Made by a program: the position numbers and the translations under genes. This document shows positions 8,483 to 17,714 of a stretch of DNA of 50,511 nucleotides, one piece after another; the first letter of the stretch is position 1, and every line of letters starts with the position of its first letter. Source of the DNA: Bacillus stratosphericus (GTDB taxonomy: Bacteria > Bacillota > Bacilli > Bacillales > Bacillaceae); NCBI RefSeq assembly GCF_020524495.1, contig NZ_JAIVLB010000024.1:1-50511 (forward strand). Reading direction: 5' to 3'. Under the pieces are notes generated by a model. It made no database searches. It was given only the letters and a program-made list of their open reading frames with translations, and was not told the DNA's origin.

Positions 8483-10533
8483 AGGTGATATTTATCCATT
8501 TTATAGTAAAGGTTACGAATGCTAATCCCTAAGGTTTTCGCTGTTTTGGTACGATTGAATTGATGCTTTTCAAGGGTTTTTTTGATCAGCTGCGCTTCAA
8601 ATGCTTCAACGGCATCCGAAAGCGTCTCACCCTCAAATTGAATTTCAGCAAGTTCCTGCTGCACTTTTACTTCATGTTGTTCCGACTCCATAAACGCAAT
8701 ATGCCCTTCATCGATCCATTCTTCTTGGGGATTTAAAAAGATCATCGCACGTCCAAGCACATTTTCAAGTTCTCTCACATTGCCTGGCCAGCTATATGAT
8801 CGTAGTCTATTCAGTGCATGTTCTGTTAAACCACTGACATTCCGTCCATAATCTAAATTGATCTTCTGAATAAGACGTTTGCTTAATGAATCAATATCTT
8901 CAAGACGCTGCCTAAGCGACGGGATAGATATCGGGTATCTGTTCATTCGATAATATAAGTCCTCTCTGAACTTCCCTTCCGCCATTGCTTTTTCGATATT
9001 GACATTTGTCGCTGTGATTACACGGACATCCACAGGCATGGCTTTTGTTCCGCCCACTCTCACAATTTCTTTCTCTTGCATAACGCGAAGTAATTTCGCT
9101 TGTGTACTTGGCGTCATTTCACCAATTTCGTCTAAAAAGATGCTGCCATGATTCGCTTCTTCAAACAGCCCTTTTTTCCCACCGCGCCTTGCACCAGAAA
9201 ACGCCCCTTCCTCGTAGCCGAAAAGCTCTGACTCTAAAAGGGTCTCTGATAAGGCCGCACAATTCACCCGAACAAAGCGGTTATATTTCCGGTCACTTTC
9301 ATTGTGAATGGCGTGCGCAAACAGCTCTTTACCAGTACCTGATTCTCCGCGGAGTAAAATGGTTGCTGGCGTTTTTGCGCCTAGCTTTGCCTGCTCAAGT
9401 GCCACAAGCATTTGTTCACTTTCCCCAACAATGTCTTCAAACGTGTACTTTGCCTCAAGTGTACGGATGAGCTGTCTCGCTTTATTTAATTCATTCGTCA
9501 GTGATTGAATTTCTGATACGTCGTGAATGACGCCGACACTGCCTTTTAGGATGCCGTCAACAATCACTGGCGCTACGTTGACGATCACATCTTTTTTGTT
9601 TGGTCCAACCTTCATTCTGACGCCTCGAACAGGTCTTCTTGTTTCGAGTACCTTCAAGTGCATGCTTTCCCCTTCGGAAATATCTTCACCTGCTGGTTTA
9701 CCAACAACCTCTTTGTCCGTTAAACCAGTCATTTTCGTATAAGCACGGTTAATCAAAATGCCTTTTCCTTGCTCATCCACAACCGATATGGCTTCATCTG
9801 ATGATTGAATGATGGCCTCAAGCATTGTTCGCACTTCTTTGAGGTTCGTCACTTCCTCCGCAAGCTCAACCGCATCTGTAATATCTTTAAAGATGGATAA
9901 AGCGCCTAGCATTCTCCCTGCATCATCAATGATCGGCAGACGCGTAGAGACAATTTGTATTTGCTGATTTAAAAATTGTTTTTGGTTAAATTCCGGCTCT
10001 CTTGATCTTAAAATATCGGGAAGTTTTGTGTTTGGAATCACTTCTCGAATGTGTCGACCGATCGCATCTTTTTGAGAACGTCCGACCATTTTTGCAGCCG
10101 ATCGATTAAATAGAACCACTTCTTCATCCATATTAATAAAAATCATGCCATCATTCGTTGCATTAAAAATGCGGTCATGTTTATAGGTTTGTTCTTTCAA
10201 TATTTGAATCAGCTGTTGTTTCTCAGCCATTAATTCCGATATGACATATGCCATCGAACTCGGAACAATGACAGTATGCTCTGGTTTTTCTTCCATCAGT
10301 TCCTTGAGTACAGCAGGGCTTCCTGTCGTTTCAATGATGATATCAATGTCATCTTTTATGTTTTCTTTCCAATTTGTCGTCGTATCAATTCCATTCTTTT
10401 TCGCTTCTACCATCCCCGGTGCCCCAAGATCAAGGTCGGCGATCGCAATGATTTGAATCATATTTGTTTTCAGCAATGTTTCAAGCAATGCTGATCCACC
10501 CTGTCCTGCACCGACAATCAAGACTCTCTGCAT
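8461..10533 (-). CDS. bkdR: Sigma-54-dependent transcriptional activator of the bkd operon
   Basis: Enhancer-binding protein, 690 residues, that activates the sigma-54 promoter of ptb. Domains in order: an N-terminal Rossmann-like stretch ([15 protein letters not shown]), two PAS domains (about 125-230 and 235-345; both contain asparagine/aspartate-rich sensor cores such as [11 protein letters not shown]), an AAA+ domain with Walker A GESGTGKE, and a C-terminal Fis-type helix-turn-helix ([19 protein letters not shown]). The sigma-54 contact loop reads GAFSGA instead of the usual GAFTGA, a conservative change. It is transcribed from its own sigma-A-type promoter and is divergent from yqzF. The likely signal is branched-chain amino acids, by family. 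Confidence 0.94.
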   Translation of the reverse strand: MQRVLIVGAGQGGSALLETLLKTNMIQIIAIADLDLGAPGMVEAKKNGIDTTTNWKENIKDDIDIIIETTGSPAVLKELMEEKPEHTVIVPSSMAYVISELMAEKQQLIQILKEQTYKHDRIFNATNDGMIFINMDEEVVLFNRSAAKMVGRSQKDAIGRHIREVIPNTKLPDILRSREPEFNQKQFLNQQIQIVSTRLPIIDDAGRMLGALSIFKDITDAVELAEEVTNLKEVRTMLEAIIQSSDEAISVVDEQGKGILINRAYTKMTGLTDKEVVGKPAGEDISEGESMHLKVLETRRPVRGVRMKVGPNKKDVIVNVAPVIVDGILKGSVGVIHDVSEIQSLTNELNKARQLIRTLEAKYTFEDIVGESEQMLVALEQAKLGAKTPATILLRGESGTGKELFAHAIHNESDRKYNRFVRVNCAALSETLLESELFGYEEGAFSGARRGGKKGLFEEANHGSIFLDEIGEMTPSTQAKLLRVMQEKEIVRVGGTKAMPVDVRVITATNVNIEKAMAEGKFREDLYYRMNRYPISIPSLRQRLEDIDSLSKRLIQKINLDYGRNVSGLTEHALNRLRSYSWPGNVRELENVLGRAMIFLNPQEEWIDEGHIAFMESEQHEVKVQQELAEIQFEGETLSDAVEAFEAQLIKKTLEKHQFNRTKTAKTLGISIRNLYYKMDKYHLAKDSMQ

Positions 10534-10550
10534 CCCGTTACCCCTTTATA

Positions 10551-10594
10551 TGAAAAAAATTGCACACTATATTTTTCCGTTGCAAAAAATTGCA
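10551..10594. promoter_or_regulatory. Paired palindromes in the bkdR leader
   Basis: Two copies of the 13-mer AAAAAATTGCACA (10554-10566 and 10584-10596), exactly 30 bp apart. Each lies in a TGCAA-N4-TTGCA type palindrome: TGCAA-AAAA-TTGCA at 10581-10594 (perfect) and TGAAA-AAAA-TTGCA at 10551-10564 (one mismatch). Both are downstream of the predicted bkdR -10 box, at about +2 to +45, a position suited to self-repression by BkdR. Function is inferred. Confidence 0.5.
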
Positions 10595-10602
10595 CAACTC
10601 TT

Positions 10603-10652
10603 ATATTACCACGTTTTCCTTTCTTGACAAAATATTTTTTGAATTAGACAAT
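10603..10652. promoter_or_regulatory. Divergent overlapping promoters for bkdR and yqzF
   Basis: Minus strand: TTGTCA (10630-10625), 16-bp spacer, TAATAT (10608-10603), driving bkdR. Plus strand: TTGACA (10624-10629), 17-bp spacer, GACAAT (10647-10652), driving yqzF. The two -35 hexamers are the same seven base pairs read in opposite directions, so the polymerases should compete. Both are predictions from consensus match only. Confidence 0.55.
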
Positions 10653-10682
10653 GAAAGTAAATGACGTTTAAGGGGACATTTA

Positions 10683-10919
10683 ATGAAGAGAATACTTGCA
10701 TTAGTAATTATTTTAATACCTGGCGCCTTTGCAGCACTTGGGATTAAACTGCTACGTGATACAGTTTTCGGCATCATCATTGCACCATTTCCATTTTTAT
10801 GGCTACAAGGAATTGCAGGGTTGTTATTTTTAGGGGTAGGTCTTTACGTTGTAGCTGGATTTATTTTATACAGAGACCGTAAACGAAATAAAGTGGCCGC
10901 TCGCTTTAAGCAAAAATAA
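10683..10919 (+). CDS. yqzF: Small membrane protein YqzF (DUF2627 family)
   Basis: A 78-residue protein with two hydrophobic segments (about 5-24 and 39-62) and a strongly basic C-terminal tail (RDRKRNKVAARFKQK), predicted to be in the cytoplasmic membrane. Position next to bkdR and sequence fit YqzF of B. subtilis. No function is known. It is monocistronic: its own promoter upstream and a strong terminator directly after the stop codon. Confidence 0.8.
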   Translation: MKRILALVIILIPGAFAALGIKLLRDTVFGIIIAPFPFLWLQGIAGLLFLGVGLYVVAGFILYRDRKRNKVAARFKQK

Positions 10920-10920
10920 A

Positions 10921-10952
10921 AAAAGACCTGCTGGGATGATAGCAGGTCTTTA
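10921..10952. terminator. Bidirectional terminator between yqzF and yqiK
   Basis: AAAGACCTGCT (10922-10932), 8-nt loop, AGCAGGTCTTT (10941-10951): an 11-pair stem flanked by A and T runs. It serves the convergent genes yqzF and yqiK and includes the last bases of yqiK. Confidence 0.9.
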
Positions 10953-11687
10953 TCTCATGTCTTCTCTTAATTTCACGGCTCGGTCAGGAAAGTCAGTGAA
11001 TATCCCATCGACACCTAAGGAGAACATTTTTTGCATTTGCTTCTCACTGTTGACAGTAAAAGGTCTAATCACCTGATCAGCAGCATGGAGAGCCGATACG
11101 ACCTCTTTTGTTACCCCAGCGCACTTGATATTAGGGTGATAACCCTTTGCAGGGATTGTTTTTAAATACATCTCCGGCTGATAAATGACATCCATCGTGA
11201 GTACAGCAAGCTCTATATGCGGCATTAGCTTGTGAAAAAGAGCTAAACTACCGTGATGAAAGGATGAGACAAGCACACGATCTTCAATTTGAAAGCGCTC
11301 AATTTGCTCTTTTACTTTCTCTTCTATACCTGGATATCGATATATGGAATTTTTGAGTTCGATATTGATCATAAAAGATGATTGTTGCGTGACTAGCTCT
11401 AATACTTCCTCTAAAAGGGGAATGGACACAGCACCTGTTTCTTCATAAAAAGAATGACTTGCGTCCCCTTTTTTTAATTCTTCAAATGTATGGTCTTTCA
11501 CTAAGCCATTCAAATTCGTTGTTCTGTTCAGTTTTTCATCATGTATCACAGCCAATCTGCCGTCTTTGGTCAACTGAACATCAAGCTCAATTCCTTCAGC
11601 TCCTGAATGGAGTGCGTGCTCAAAGGCTATCATGGTGTTTTCAGGATAGATTCCTTTAAAGCCCCTATGCGCAAAAATTTTCGTCAT
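10950..11687 (-). CDS. yqiK: Glycerophosphodiester phosphodiesterase YqiK
   Basis: Hydrolyses glycerophosphodiesters to glycerol 3-phosphate and an alcohol. The 245-residue TIM-barrel protein has the GDPD hallmarks: IFAHRGFKGIYPENTMIAF at the N-terminus (catalytic HR and the ENT motif), GIELDVQLTKDGRLAVIHDEKLNRTT (ELDV and HD metal and acid-base residues), and FTVNSEKQMQKMFSLGVDGIFTDFP at the C-terminus. No signal peptide is seen, so it acts in the cytoplasm. ATG preceded by GAGGTGACAT. Separated from spo0A by a terminator region. Confidence 0.92.
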   Translation of the reverse strand: MTKIFAHRGFKGIYPENTMIAFEHALHSGAEGIELDVQLTKDGRLAVIHDEKLNRTTNLNGLVKDHTFEELKKGDASHSFYEETGAVSIPLLEEVLELVTQQSSFMINIELKNSIYRYPGIEEKVKEQIERFQIEDRVLVSSFHHGSLALFHKLMPHIELAVLTMDVIYQPEMYLKTIPAKGYHPNIKCAGVTKEVVSALHAADQVIRPFTVNSEKQMQKMFSLGVDGIFTDFPDRAVKLREDMR

Positions 11688-11756
11688 ATGTCACCTCTAA
11701 ATATGATGTTATCTCCATTATGACGTGTTTATTTCTGTTTTTCCAGTTTGATCATA

Positions 11757-11785
11757 TAAAAAAACCTCTTCTTAGAAAGAAGAGG
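11757..11785 (-). terminator. Rho-independent terminator upstream of yqiK
   Basis: CCTCTTCTT (11765-11773), 3-nt loop AGA, AAGAAGAGG (11777-11785): nine-pair perfect stem. On the minus strand it is followed by a run of U, so it stops transcripts coming from the spo0A side. Confidence 0.85.
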
Positions 11786-11841
11786 GATTGCTCTGTGGTC
11801 TCTGCGTCAAGAACAAAAAGGGAAGAAACAAATGCGACTAC

Positions 11842-11857
11842 TGTAACGATTGTTACA
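11842..11857. other. Palindrome TGTAAC-N4-GTTACA
   Basis: A perfect 6-4-6 inverted repeat (11842-11847 and 11852-11857) in the 229-bp gap between spo0A and yqiK. It resembles an operator for a dimeric regulator, but it has no U run and no recognised promoter beside it. Role unknown. Confidence 0.4.
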
Positions 11858-11871
11858 ACCATTTTTCAAAA

Positions 11872-11903
11872 TAAAAAAACGCCTCAATAAAGAAACGTTT
11901 TTT
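11872..11903 (-). terminator. Weak terminator after spo0A
   Basis: AAAAAACG (11874-11881) and CGTTTTTT (11896-11903) bracket a 14-nt loop 14 nt beyond the spo0A stop codon. The stem is mostly A-U with a GC base, so the stronger hairpin at 11757-11785 may provide the real stop. Confidence 0.45.
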
Positions 11904-11916
11904 CATGTAAAATGTA

Positions 11917-12717
11917 TTAGCTTGCTCGATGCTCTAAACGCAGACGATCGGCAACCATTGCAATAAATTCCGAATTGGTCGGTTTGGCTTTTGACATACT
12001 GACTGTATAACCAAAAAGTGAGGAAATGGAATCGATGTTCCCTCTGCTCCAAGCGACTTCGATGGCATGACGAATCGCTCGTTCCACCCTGCTGGCTGTC
12101 GTGTTAAATTTCTTTGCAATGTCGGGATACAATACTTTTGTGATGCTCCCAAGCAGTTCAATGTCATTGTACACCATAGAAATCGCTTCTCTTAAGTATA
12201 AATATCCTTTTATATGAGCTGGGACTCCAATTTCATGAATTATCGTCGTAATGCTCGCATCTAAGTTTTTACGTTTAGGTTCAGGTTTATTACGAAGAAC
12301 ACTGTTTTGGATAGATGAAGATCGATGGGTGACTTGTGTGCCGTTTCCACTGACTTGACGAATATGACCGACTAGGTTTTCCATATCAAATGGTTTTAAA
12401 ATGAAATAGGATGCGCCCAAATCGACTGCCTTTTTCGTTACATCTTCTTGTCCGAACGCCGTTAGCATAATCACACTTGGCTGCTTGGTCATATCAGAGT
12501 CACGGAGTCGTTCCAATACAGCAAGACCGTCTAAATGAGGCATGATAATATCTAAGAGGATAACGTCTGGCTCTTTATCTTTAAATAATGTCAGACATTC
12601 CTGACCATTATATGCCACCCCAAGTACTTCCATATCTTCCTGTCCCTCAATATACTCTGTCAAAAGGCCAACAAGCTCTCGATTGTCATCAGCTACACAC
12701 ACTTTAATTTTTTCCAC
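11917..12717 (-). CDS. spo0A: Master regulator of sporulation Spo0A
   Basis: Response regulator at the end of the phosphorelay; switches on sporulation and biofilm genes by binding 0A boxes. The 266-residue protein has an N-terminal receiver domain (acidic Asp10-Asp11, phospho-acceptor Asp56 in VILLDIIMP, conserved lysine in FILKPFD), a variable linker around 125-150, and the C-terminal effector domain with the recognition-helix region [19 protein letters not shown]. Length and motif positions match B. subtilis Spo0A. Single gene with its own upstream control region including 0A boxes. Phosphorylated by Spo0B, which is outside this window. Confidence 0.98.
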   Translation of the reverse strand: MEKIKVCVADDNRELVGLLTEYIEGQEDMEVLGVAYNGQECLTLFKDKEPDVILLDIIMPHLDGLAVLERLRDSDMTKQPSVIMLTAFGQEDVTKKAVDLGASYFILKPFDMENLVGHIRQVSGNGTQVTHRSSSIQNSVLRNKPEPKRKNLDASITTIIHEIGVPAHIKGYLYLREAISMVYNDIELLGSITKVLYPDIAKKFNTTASRVERAIRHAIEVAWSRGNIDSISSLFGYTVSMSKAKPTNSEFIAMVADRLRLEHRAS

Positions 12718-12777
12718 GTTCTTTCCTCCCCAATGTCGATTCCTTTAGTCTTTTGTATTCCTCTTCTGAGTGTTCAA

Positions 12778-12784
12778 TTCGACA
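12778..12784 (-). promoter_or_regulatory. 0A box in the spo0A upstream region
   Basis: TGTCGAA on the minus strand (in TTTTGTCGAATT), matching the Spo0A core binding site. It lies about 60 bp upstream of the spo0A ATG and about 20 bp before AGAGGAATAC-N10-AGGAATCGA, which could be a sigma-H-type promoter. Suggests autoregulation as in B. subtilis. Confidence 0.6.
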
Positions 12785-12908
12785 AAACCATGCTATCCCC
12801 TTTAAAAAACTTTAATTTTCCGAATAATAGAGCATTATCTAGCTTTTTCTACGTTTTTCTTAACGAATCGACGATTATTGCAATTTGACAACAGACTATT
12901 CTCTATTT

Positions 12909-12915
12909 TGTCGAA
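12909..12915 (+). promoter_or_regulatory. Distal 0A box in the spo0A-spoIVB gap
   Basis: TGTCGAA on the plus strand within TTTTGTCGAATAAT, a full match to the Spo0A core site, about 192 bp upstream of spo0A. Together with the site at 12778 it makes a pair of oppositely oriented boxes in the 285-bp gap. Confidence 0.55.
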
Positions 12916-12965
12916 TAATCACTTTTTCCTTATTTTATAACATGATGGAAGAGAAAGAAAGAGTA

Positions 12966-12996
12966 GAAAAAAACTGCCGGAAGATCACGGCAGTTT
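12966..12996 (-). terminator. Terminator after spoIVB
   Basis: AAACTGCCG (12971-12979), 8-nt loop, CGGCAGTTT (12988-12996): nine-pair stem followed on the minus strand by a U run. It lies 6 nt beyond the spoIVB stop. Confidence 0.9.
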
Positions 12997-13002
12997 GATT
13001 AA

Positions 13003-14280
13003 TCAGCTTGCTTTTTTGTTTTTTTGATAAAGATCAATTCCTGCTTCTGACAGCATCCATTCAATGTGTACGCCATAGCCGCTTGTCGGGTCATTGACGA
13101 ATACGTGCGTGACTGCTCCAATGACTTTTCCATTTTGGAGGATGGGGCTTCCGCTCATCCCTTGAACAATTCCACCCGTTTTGCTTAATAATCGTTCATC
13201 TGTTATTTTCAAAACCATTCCTTTTGTTGCTGGGAATTTTTGCGGTGTTGTGCTGACAATTTTAATATCAAACTTCTCCACTTGATCATGATCCACAACC
13301 GTTAATATCTCTGCTGGCCCTTCTTTTACTTCTTTTGATAAAGCGACTGGAAGAGGTTTGTCCGCTACATGATTTTCAAGCTTTTCGGTTAATGTCCCAA
13401 ATATACCGAACGGACTGTTACGGGAGATATCACCAATCGTTTTTCGTTCGGAAGAAAACCTCGCCAATTTTTCTCCAGGATTACCTCCTGTGCCTTTTTC
13501 AATCGATGTCACGGTTGATCTGACAATTTCACCATTGTCGACAACAATTGGTTTTTTTGTATCCATGTCAGAAATCACATGACCGAGGGCACCATACTTT
13601 TTAGAGGCCGGTTCGAAGAAGGTCATTGTTCCAATTCCTGCTGCGGAATCACGAATGTAAAGACCAATTCGATAGTTGCCTTCACTTACATCTTTCGCAG
13701 GTGTTAATGTTGTTTGAAAGGTTTTATGATCTCTCTTTATGAGTAAATGAAGTTTCTCCCCCGTTTTCCCTGATTTTTGGATGAATGGGGTGAGGTCATT
13801 CATTTTCTCCATTTTTTGACCATTTATTTCAGTGATCATATCCCCTGATTGAATGCCTGCGGCTTCACCTGGTGACTTTTTGCCGTCTTTCGTTGTGATT
13901 TGATGAAAACCTACAACGAGAACTCCTACAGAGTGGAGCTTGACTCCAATCGATTGTCCTCCTGGCACGACTTTTAATTCAGGGAGAACATCGACTTTTG
14001 TTTTCTTAATAGGAAATCCTTTAAAATCATAAACAATTTCGGCTTTTCCAGCCTTTTGTCCCGTTACTTCAAGTTGATTCTTTTTCTCTGAAAGACTAAA
14101 GGCTGGTGAAGAAGCTTCGGCTGCCGCTTCAATTGATGTGTCAATCGATTGCTTCTCGTTCTCAAATACTGCGACATTTGTTGGAATGCTGATATATTCC
14201 TTCACTTTGCTCATAAACCCTGTACTTATTAAAGAAACAAGGAGAATAACACCAATGGCTTTTCTCATCTTTTCGGGCAT
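13003..14280 (-). CDS. spoIVB: SpoIVB serine peptidase, sigma-K checkpoint signal
   Basis: Secreted by the forespore into the intermembrane space, where it cleaves SpoIVFA and so allows pro-sigma-K processing in the mother cell. The 425-residue protein has an N-terminal membrane segment (about 8-25), a PDZ domain (about 125-190, [20 protein letters not shown]), and a C-terminal S55 peptidase domain with catalytic Ser376 in GMSGSP and a histidine in [10 protein letters not shown]. Length equals the family norm. Start ATG at 14280 with AGGAG a rather long 12 nt upstream. I did not find a convincing sigma-F/G promoter by eye, although forespore expression is expected. Confidence 0.95.
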   Translation of the reverse strand: MPEKMRKAIGVILLVSLISTGFMSKVKEYISIPTNVAVFENEKQSIDTSIEAAAEASSPAFSLSEKKNQLEVTGQKAGKAEIVYDFKGFPIKKTKVDVLPELKVVPGGQSIGVKLHSVGVLVVGFHQITTKDGKKSPGEAAGIQSGDMITEINGQKMEKMNDLTPFIQKSGKTGEKLHLLIKRDHKTFQTTLTPAKDVSEGNYRIGLYIRDSAAGIGTMTFFEPASKKYGALGHVISDMDTKKPIVVDNGEIVRSTVTSIEKGTGGNPGEKLARFSSERKTIGDISRNSPFGIFGTLTEKLENHVADKPLPVALSKEVKEGPAEILTVVDHDQVEKFDIKIVSTTPQKFPATKGMVLKITDERLLSKTGGIVQGMSGSPILQNGKVIGAVTHVFVNDPTSGYGVHIEWMLSEAGIDLYQKNKKAS

Positions 14281-14457
14281 TCATTTTTCACTCTCCTCGC
14301 TCCTTACCCACACCAGAACAATAATGTTTTGGCTACATCTTTACTTTTGCCTTCTTAGCGACGATTTATAACCGTCACATGGAGAAAATGATTGGATAAA
14401 TTGATAAAAGAAAAAGACGATGTCATACGTATATACAGTGAATTTTAGACAACATAA

Positions 14458-14483
14458 GAAAAGGCAGCTGATCTTTCAGCTAC
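14458..14483 (-). terminator. Terminator overlapping the recN stop codon
   Basis: AGCTGA (14466-14471), 4-nt loop, TCAGCT (14476-14481), followed on the minus strand by GCCTTTTCTT. The stem uses the recN TAG stop codon itself. Moderate strength. The rest of the 199-bp gap to spoIVB shows no other feature I can support. Confidence 0.6.
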
Positions 14484-16213
14484 CCTGTCGTCTTGACATC
14501 ATTTGCTTGATTCAACAATTCTTGTGCGTGTTGTTTTGTCAGCTCAGTAACTTCCACACCCGCGATCATTCGACCAATTTCACTTACTTTATCTTCATGA
14601 CTTAATGGTTTGACACTCGTTAGTGTTCTACCGGCTTTAGAGCGTTTAGAAATAAAGAGATGTGTGTCAGCCATTGCTGCCACTTGCGGTAAATGTGTGA
14701 TGCAGAGTACTTGTGAGCCTGCCGCTACTTTATAAATTTTTTCTGCAATGGCCTGTGCGACTCTGCCACTCACACCTGTATCAACTTCATCAAAAATAAT
14801 GGACGTGACATCTTGTTTCGCTGAGAAAATACTTTTCACTGCTAGCATGACGCGTGAAATTTCTCCTCCTGATGCCACTTTTGATAAAGATTTCATCGGT
14901 TCGCCCGTATTTGTAGAGATGACAAATTGTGCTTGGTCTATCCCATTCTTCCCAATCTGTACTGGTTTCCCGTCTAAAAGCGGACAATCACTGCTGCCAA
15001 AGGACGCATATCGAATTTCAAAAGCCGTATCAAAGGATGACTTCTCCATATATAAATCCTTTAACTCGGCTTGAATTTGCTTAGCTAACTTTTTGGCCAT
15101 TTTTTTTCTCAGCTCCGATATGTTGAGTGCTTCAAGCAGTGCGTCACGACTCATCGCATCCAGTTTATTTTTGAGCATTTGCAAATGACTGTCCCGATTT
15201 TGTATTTGGTCTATTTCCTCTTCAATCTTGGCCGCATACTCTAAAATTTCCTCAACAGTGGAACCGTATTTCCGCTTTAACTGCTTTATTTCATTCAGCC
15301 TAGACTCAATAAAATCAAGACGTGCCGGGTCGAATTCTAATTGATCCAGCATGCTGCGCATTTGAAAAGTAGAATCCTCTAATAAGTAATAGGCATTCGA
15401 GACTTGCTCAGAAAGTTTTTTCAAATCATCGTTGATCTCAGAAACCTGCTCTAGTTCGCTTGAAGCCATACTAACCCAATCAAGCCCTCCTTGCTCATTG
15501 CGCAGGGAGTTATACGCATTTTGAAGCGATGAATAGATTTTTTCATAGTTGCTAATTTGATGGCGTTCTTCCTGGAGACTTTCATCTTCTCCTGGCTCTA
15601 ATTGAGCCGCTTCAATCTCTTCCAATTGAAATTGTAATAAATCTAAGCGGCGCACCATTTCTTGCTCATTTTCAGACAGCTGTTTTAGTTTATGGGCCGT
15701 CTTCGTATATTGATCATATGCTTCTTGATATTGTGATAAAGCAGGTGCAATCACTTCAGATCCAAATTGATCAAGCAAATGCAAATGATTTTCATCCTCC
15801 ATTAAGAGCTGGTTATCGTGCTGACCATGTATATCGAGCAAAAGCCGCCCTATTTCTCTTAATATAGAGATGGTGACAAGCTTGCCATTAATACGGCAGA
15901 TGCTTTTCCCATTTTGATTAATATCACGGCGAAGAATCATCATTTCATCAGATGCATCGATTCCTTGTTCTTTGCATAGGGCAAATACGGGATGATCTGC
16001 TGGTACAAGAAAAAGCCCCTCAAGCTCTGCCTTTTTTTCACCGTAACGAACAAATTCAGATGACCCTCTTCCCCCTACGAGAAGCGAGACAGCGTCAATC
16101 ATAATTGATTTCCCGGCACCTGTTTCCCCTGTTAGAACCGTGAGTCCTTTTTCAAATGTAACCGTTAACTCTTCAATGATTGCAAAGTTTTTAATGGTTA
16201 GTTCTGCTAACAC
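14480..16213 (-). CDS. recN: DNA repair protein RecN
   Basis: SMC-like ATPase that is recruited early to double-strand breaks. The 577-residue protein has Walker A GETGAGKS (residues 29-36), long coiled coils through the middle (about 150-370), the ABC signature VASGGEISRVMLAVKSIF and Walker B IIFDEVDTGVSG near the C-terminus. The start is GTG at 16213 with GAGGTG upstream; the N-terminus (M)LAELTIKNFAIIEEL matches the family exactly. It follows argR by 34 bp, the same arrangement as in B. subtilis. Confidence 0.97.
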   Translation of the reverse strand: MLAELTIKNFAIIEELTVTFEKGLTVLTGETGAGKSIMIDAVSLLVGGRGSSEFVRYGEKKAELEGLFLVPADHPVFALCKEQGIDASDEMMILRRDINQNGKSICRINGKLVTISILREIGRLLLDIHGQHDNQLLMEDENHLHLLDQFGSEVIAPALSQYQEAYDQYTKTAHKLKQLSENEQEMVRRLDLLQFQLEEIEAAQLEPGEDESLQEERHQISNYEKIYSSLQNAYNSLRNEQGGLDWVSMASSELEQVSEINDDLKKLSEQVSNAYYLLEDSTFQMRSMLDQLEFDPARLDFIESRLNEIKQLKRKYGSTVEEILEYAAKIEEEIDQIQNRDSHLQMLKNKLDAMSRDALLEALNISELRKKMAKKLAKQIQAELKDLYMEKSSFDTAFEIRYASFGSSDCPLLDGKPVQIGKNGIDQAQFVISTNTGEPMKSLSKVASGGEISRVMLAVKSIFSAKQDVTSIIFDEVDTGVSGRVAQAIAEKIYKVAAGSQVLCITHLPQVAAMADTHLFISKRSKAGRTLTSVKPLSHEDKVSEIGRMIAGVEVTELTKQHAQELLNQANDVKTTG

Positions 16214-16247
16214 TCATATGACACCTCTTTTTGTACACCTAATCTCT

Positions 16248-16697
16248 TTATAGAAGTTCTAAAATTTTGGTCGAAACTGTATCCGTATCATCTGGTGTGC
16301 GGCAAATGATCAAAATGGTATCATCCCCACATATGGTTCCCATAATTTGTTCCCAATCTAAATTATCCATTAAAGCACCGATAGCCTGAGCGTTACCTGG
16401 CATTGTTTTAAGCACGATTAAATGGCTGGCAGCGTCCATCTTAATAAATGCATCCATGAGAGCACGCTTCAGCTTTGACAGCGGATTAAATCGCTGATCT
16501 GCAGGGAGGCTATATTTATATGTTCCATTGTTCGTCGGCACCTTCACTAAGTGCAGTTCTTTTATATCTCTTGAAACGGTTGCCTGCGTGATGTTATAGC
16601 CATCTGCTTTCAAAATATCGACTAACTCATCTTGTGTTTCTATCTCTTGGCTTGCAATAATTTCTCTAATCTTAATATGCCTTTGACCTTTATTCAT
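16248..16697 (-). CDS. argR: Arginine repressor/activator ArgR (AhrC)
   Basis: Hexameric arginine-responsive regulator that represses arginine biosynthesis and activates catabolism. The 149 residues show the N-terminal winged helix ([18 protein letters not shown]) and the C-terminal oligomerisation and arginine-binding domain with [14 protein letters not shown]. It probably has its own promoter (TTGTTT-N18-TAACAT just upstream), since a strong terminator separates it from yqxC. ATG preceded by GGGAGGTCAAA. Likely co-transcribed with recN. Called ahrC in B. subtilis. Confidence 0.96.
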   Translation of the reverse strand: MNKGQRHIKIREIIASQEIETQDELVDILKADGYNITQATVSRDIKELHLVKVPTNNGTYKYSLPADQRFNPLSKLKRALMDAFIKMDAASHLIVLKTMPGNAQAIGALMDNLDWEQIMGTICGDDTILIICRTPDDTDTVSTKILELL

Positions 16698-16815
16698 TTT
16701 GACCTCCCTAGGCGTTTCATTCTCAGTTTGTCTTTACGTTCTATGTTATCTGATGCATACTTCAAAAAACAAGCATTACTTGAGAAACTGTCGATACTCG
16801 TCTTTTGGCCATGTA

Positions 16816-16847
16816 AAAAGGAATAATAGTGAGCTATTATTCCTTTT
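16816..16847. terminator. Bidirectional-type terminator after yqxC
   Basis: AAAAGGAATAATAG (16816-16829), loop TGAG, CTATTATTCCTTTT (16834-16847): perfect 14-pair stem ending in U residues. It closes the nusB-dxs-yqxC transcript. Confidence 0.9.
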
Positions 16848-16859
16848 GCTTCAATGATC

Positions 16860-17714
16860 TCATGTGTCATCCGACTCAGGACTGTTTTTCTTTTCCTTCA
16901 ATACGGAATGGGCTTCCTTTACCACTTTCTCAAGTGCAGAAGTCGCCAGTGCCGCATTCTCCTGTTGATCAGGACGGAGAACCAAATGGAGCAGAAATTC
17001 AATATTCCCGTCACCACCAGTTATAGGTGAAAAAGAAACATCCTCTACGTCATAGCTTTCTTTTGACGCAAATTGATTCATTTCTTTTAGCACACCGAGG
17101 TGGACTGATGGTTCGCGTACAATACCTTTTTTTCCGACAAGCTCTCTACCGGCTTCAAATTGGGGCTTGACCAGCGCGATACAGTCACCGCCTGGGACAA
17201 GAATATGCTTTAAAGCTGGAAGAATGAGTTTGAGTGAAATAAAAGAAACATCAATAGAAGCAACCTCCGGCAGTCCTTCAGTAAAATCAGTTGGAACGGA
17301 ATGGCGGAAATTGGTGCGTTCCATGACGATGACTCGTTTATCCTGCCTTAATGTCCATGCAAGCTGATTGTAGCCAACATCAACAGCATATGATTTAACG
17401 GCTCCATTTTGGAGTGCACAATCTGTAAAACCGCCTGTTGATGAACCGATATCGATCAGTGATTTCCCTTTAACTGTTAAGTCAAATTCTTTTAGTGCTT
17501 TTTCGAGCTTTAACCCGCCGCGGCTCACATATTTCAAAGGATTCCCCTTCACAATAAGAGGTGTGTCACGATCAATTTTCTCTCCTGGTTTATCCAAACG
17601 GTTTTCATTTGAATAAACGATCCCTGCCATGATGGCACGCTTTGCTTTCTCTCTCGTTTCCATTAGTCCTTGTTCGACTAGTAAAACGTCAAGTCGTTCT
17701 TTCTTTGATGTCAT
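16860..17714 (-). CDS. yqxC: TlyA-family rRNA 2'-O-methyltransferase YqxC
   Basis: Predicted S-adenosylmethionine-dependent ribose methyltransferase of ribosomal RNA, by similarity to TlyA. Of 284 residues the first about 65 form an S4 RNA-binding domain ([23 protein letters not shown]), followed by an FtsJ/RrmJ-like Rossmann domain with SAM motif [16 protein letters not shown] and [10 protein letters not shown]. Its ATG overlaps the dxs stop by 4 bp (ATGA), so translation is probably coupled. The exact rRNA target in Bacillus is not shown by the sequence. Confidence 0.9.
   Translation of the reverse strand: MTSKKERLDVLLVEQGLMETREKAKRAIMAGIVYSNENRLDKPGEKIDRDTPLIVKGNPLKYVSRGGLKLEKALKEFDLTVKGKSLIDIGSSTGGFTDCALQNGAVKSYAVDVGYNQLAWTLRQDKRVIVMERTNFRHSVPTDFTEGLPEVASIDVSFISLKLILPALKHILVPGGDCIALVKPQFEAGRELVGKKGIVREPSVHLGVLKEMNQFASKESYDVEDVSFSPITGGDGNIEFLLHLVLRPDQQENAALATSALEKVVKEAHSVLKEKKNSPESDDT

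Noticed and set aside
9102..9470. Plus-strand open frame opposite the AAA+ part of bkdR
   Set aside because: Mirror of the conserved AAA+ codons; composition is not protein-like.
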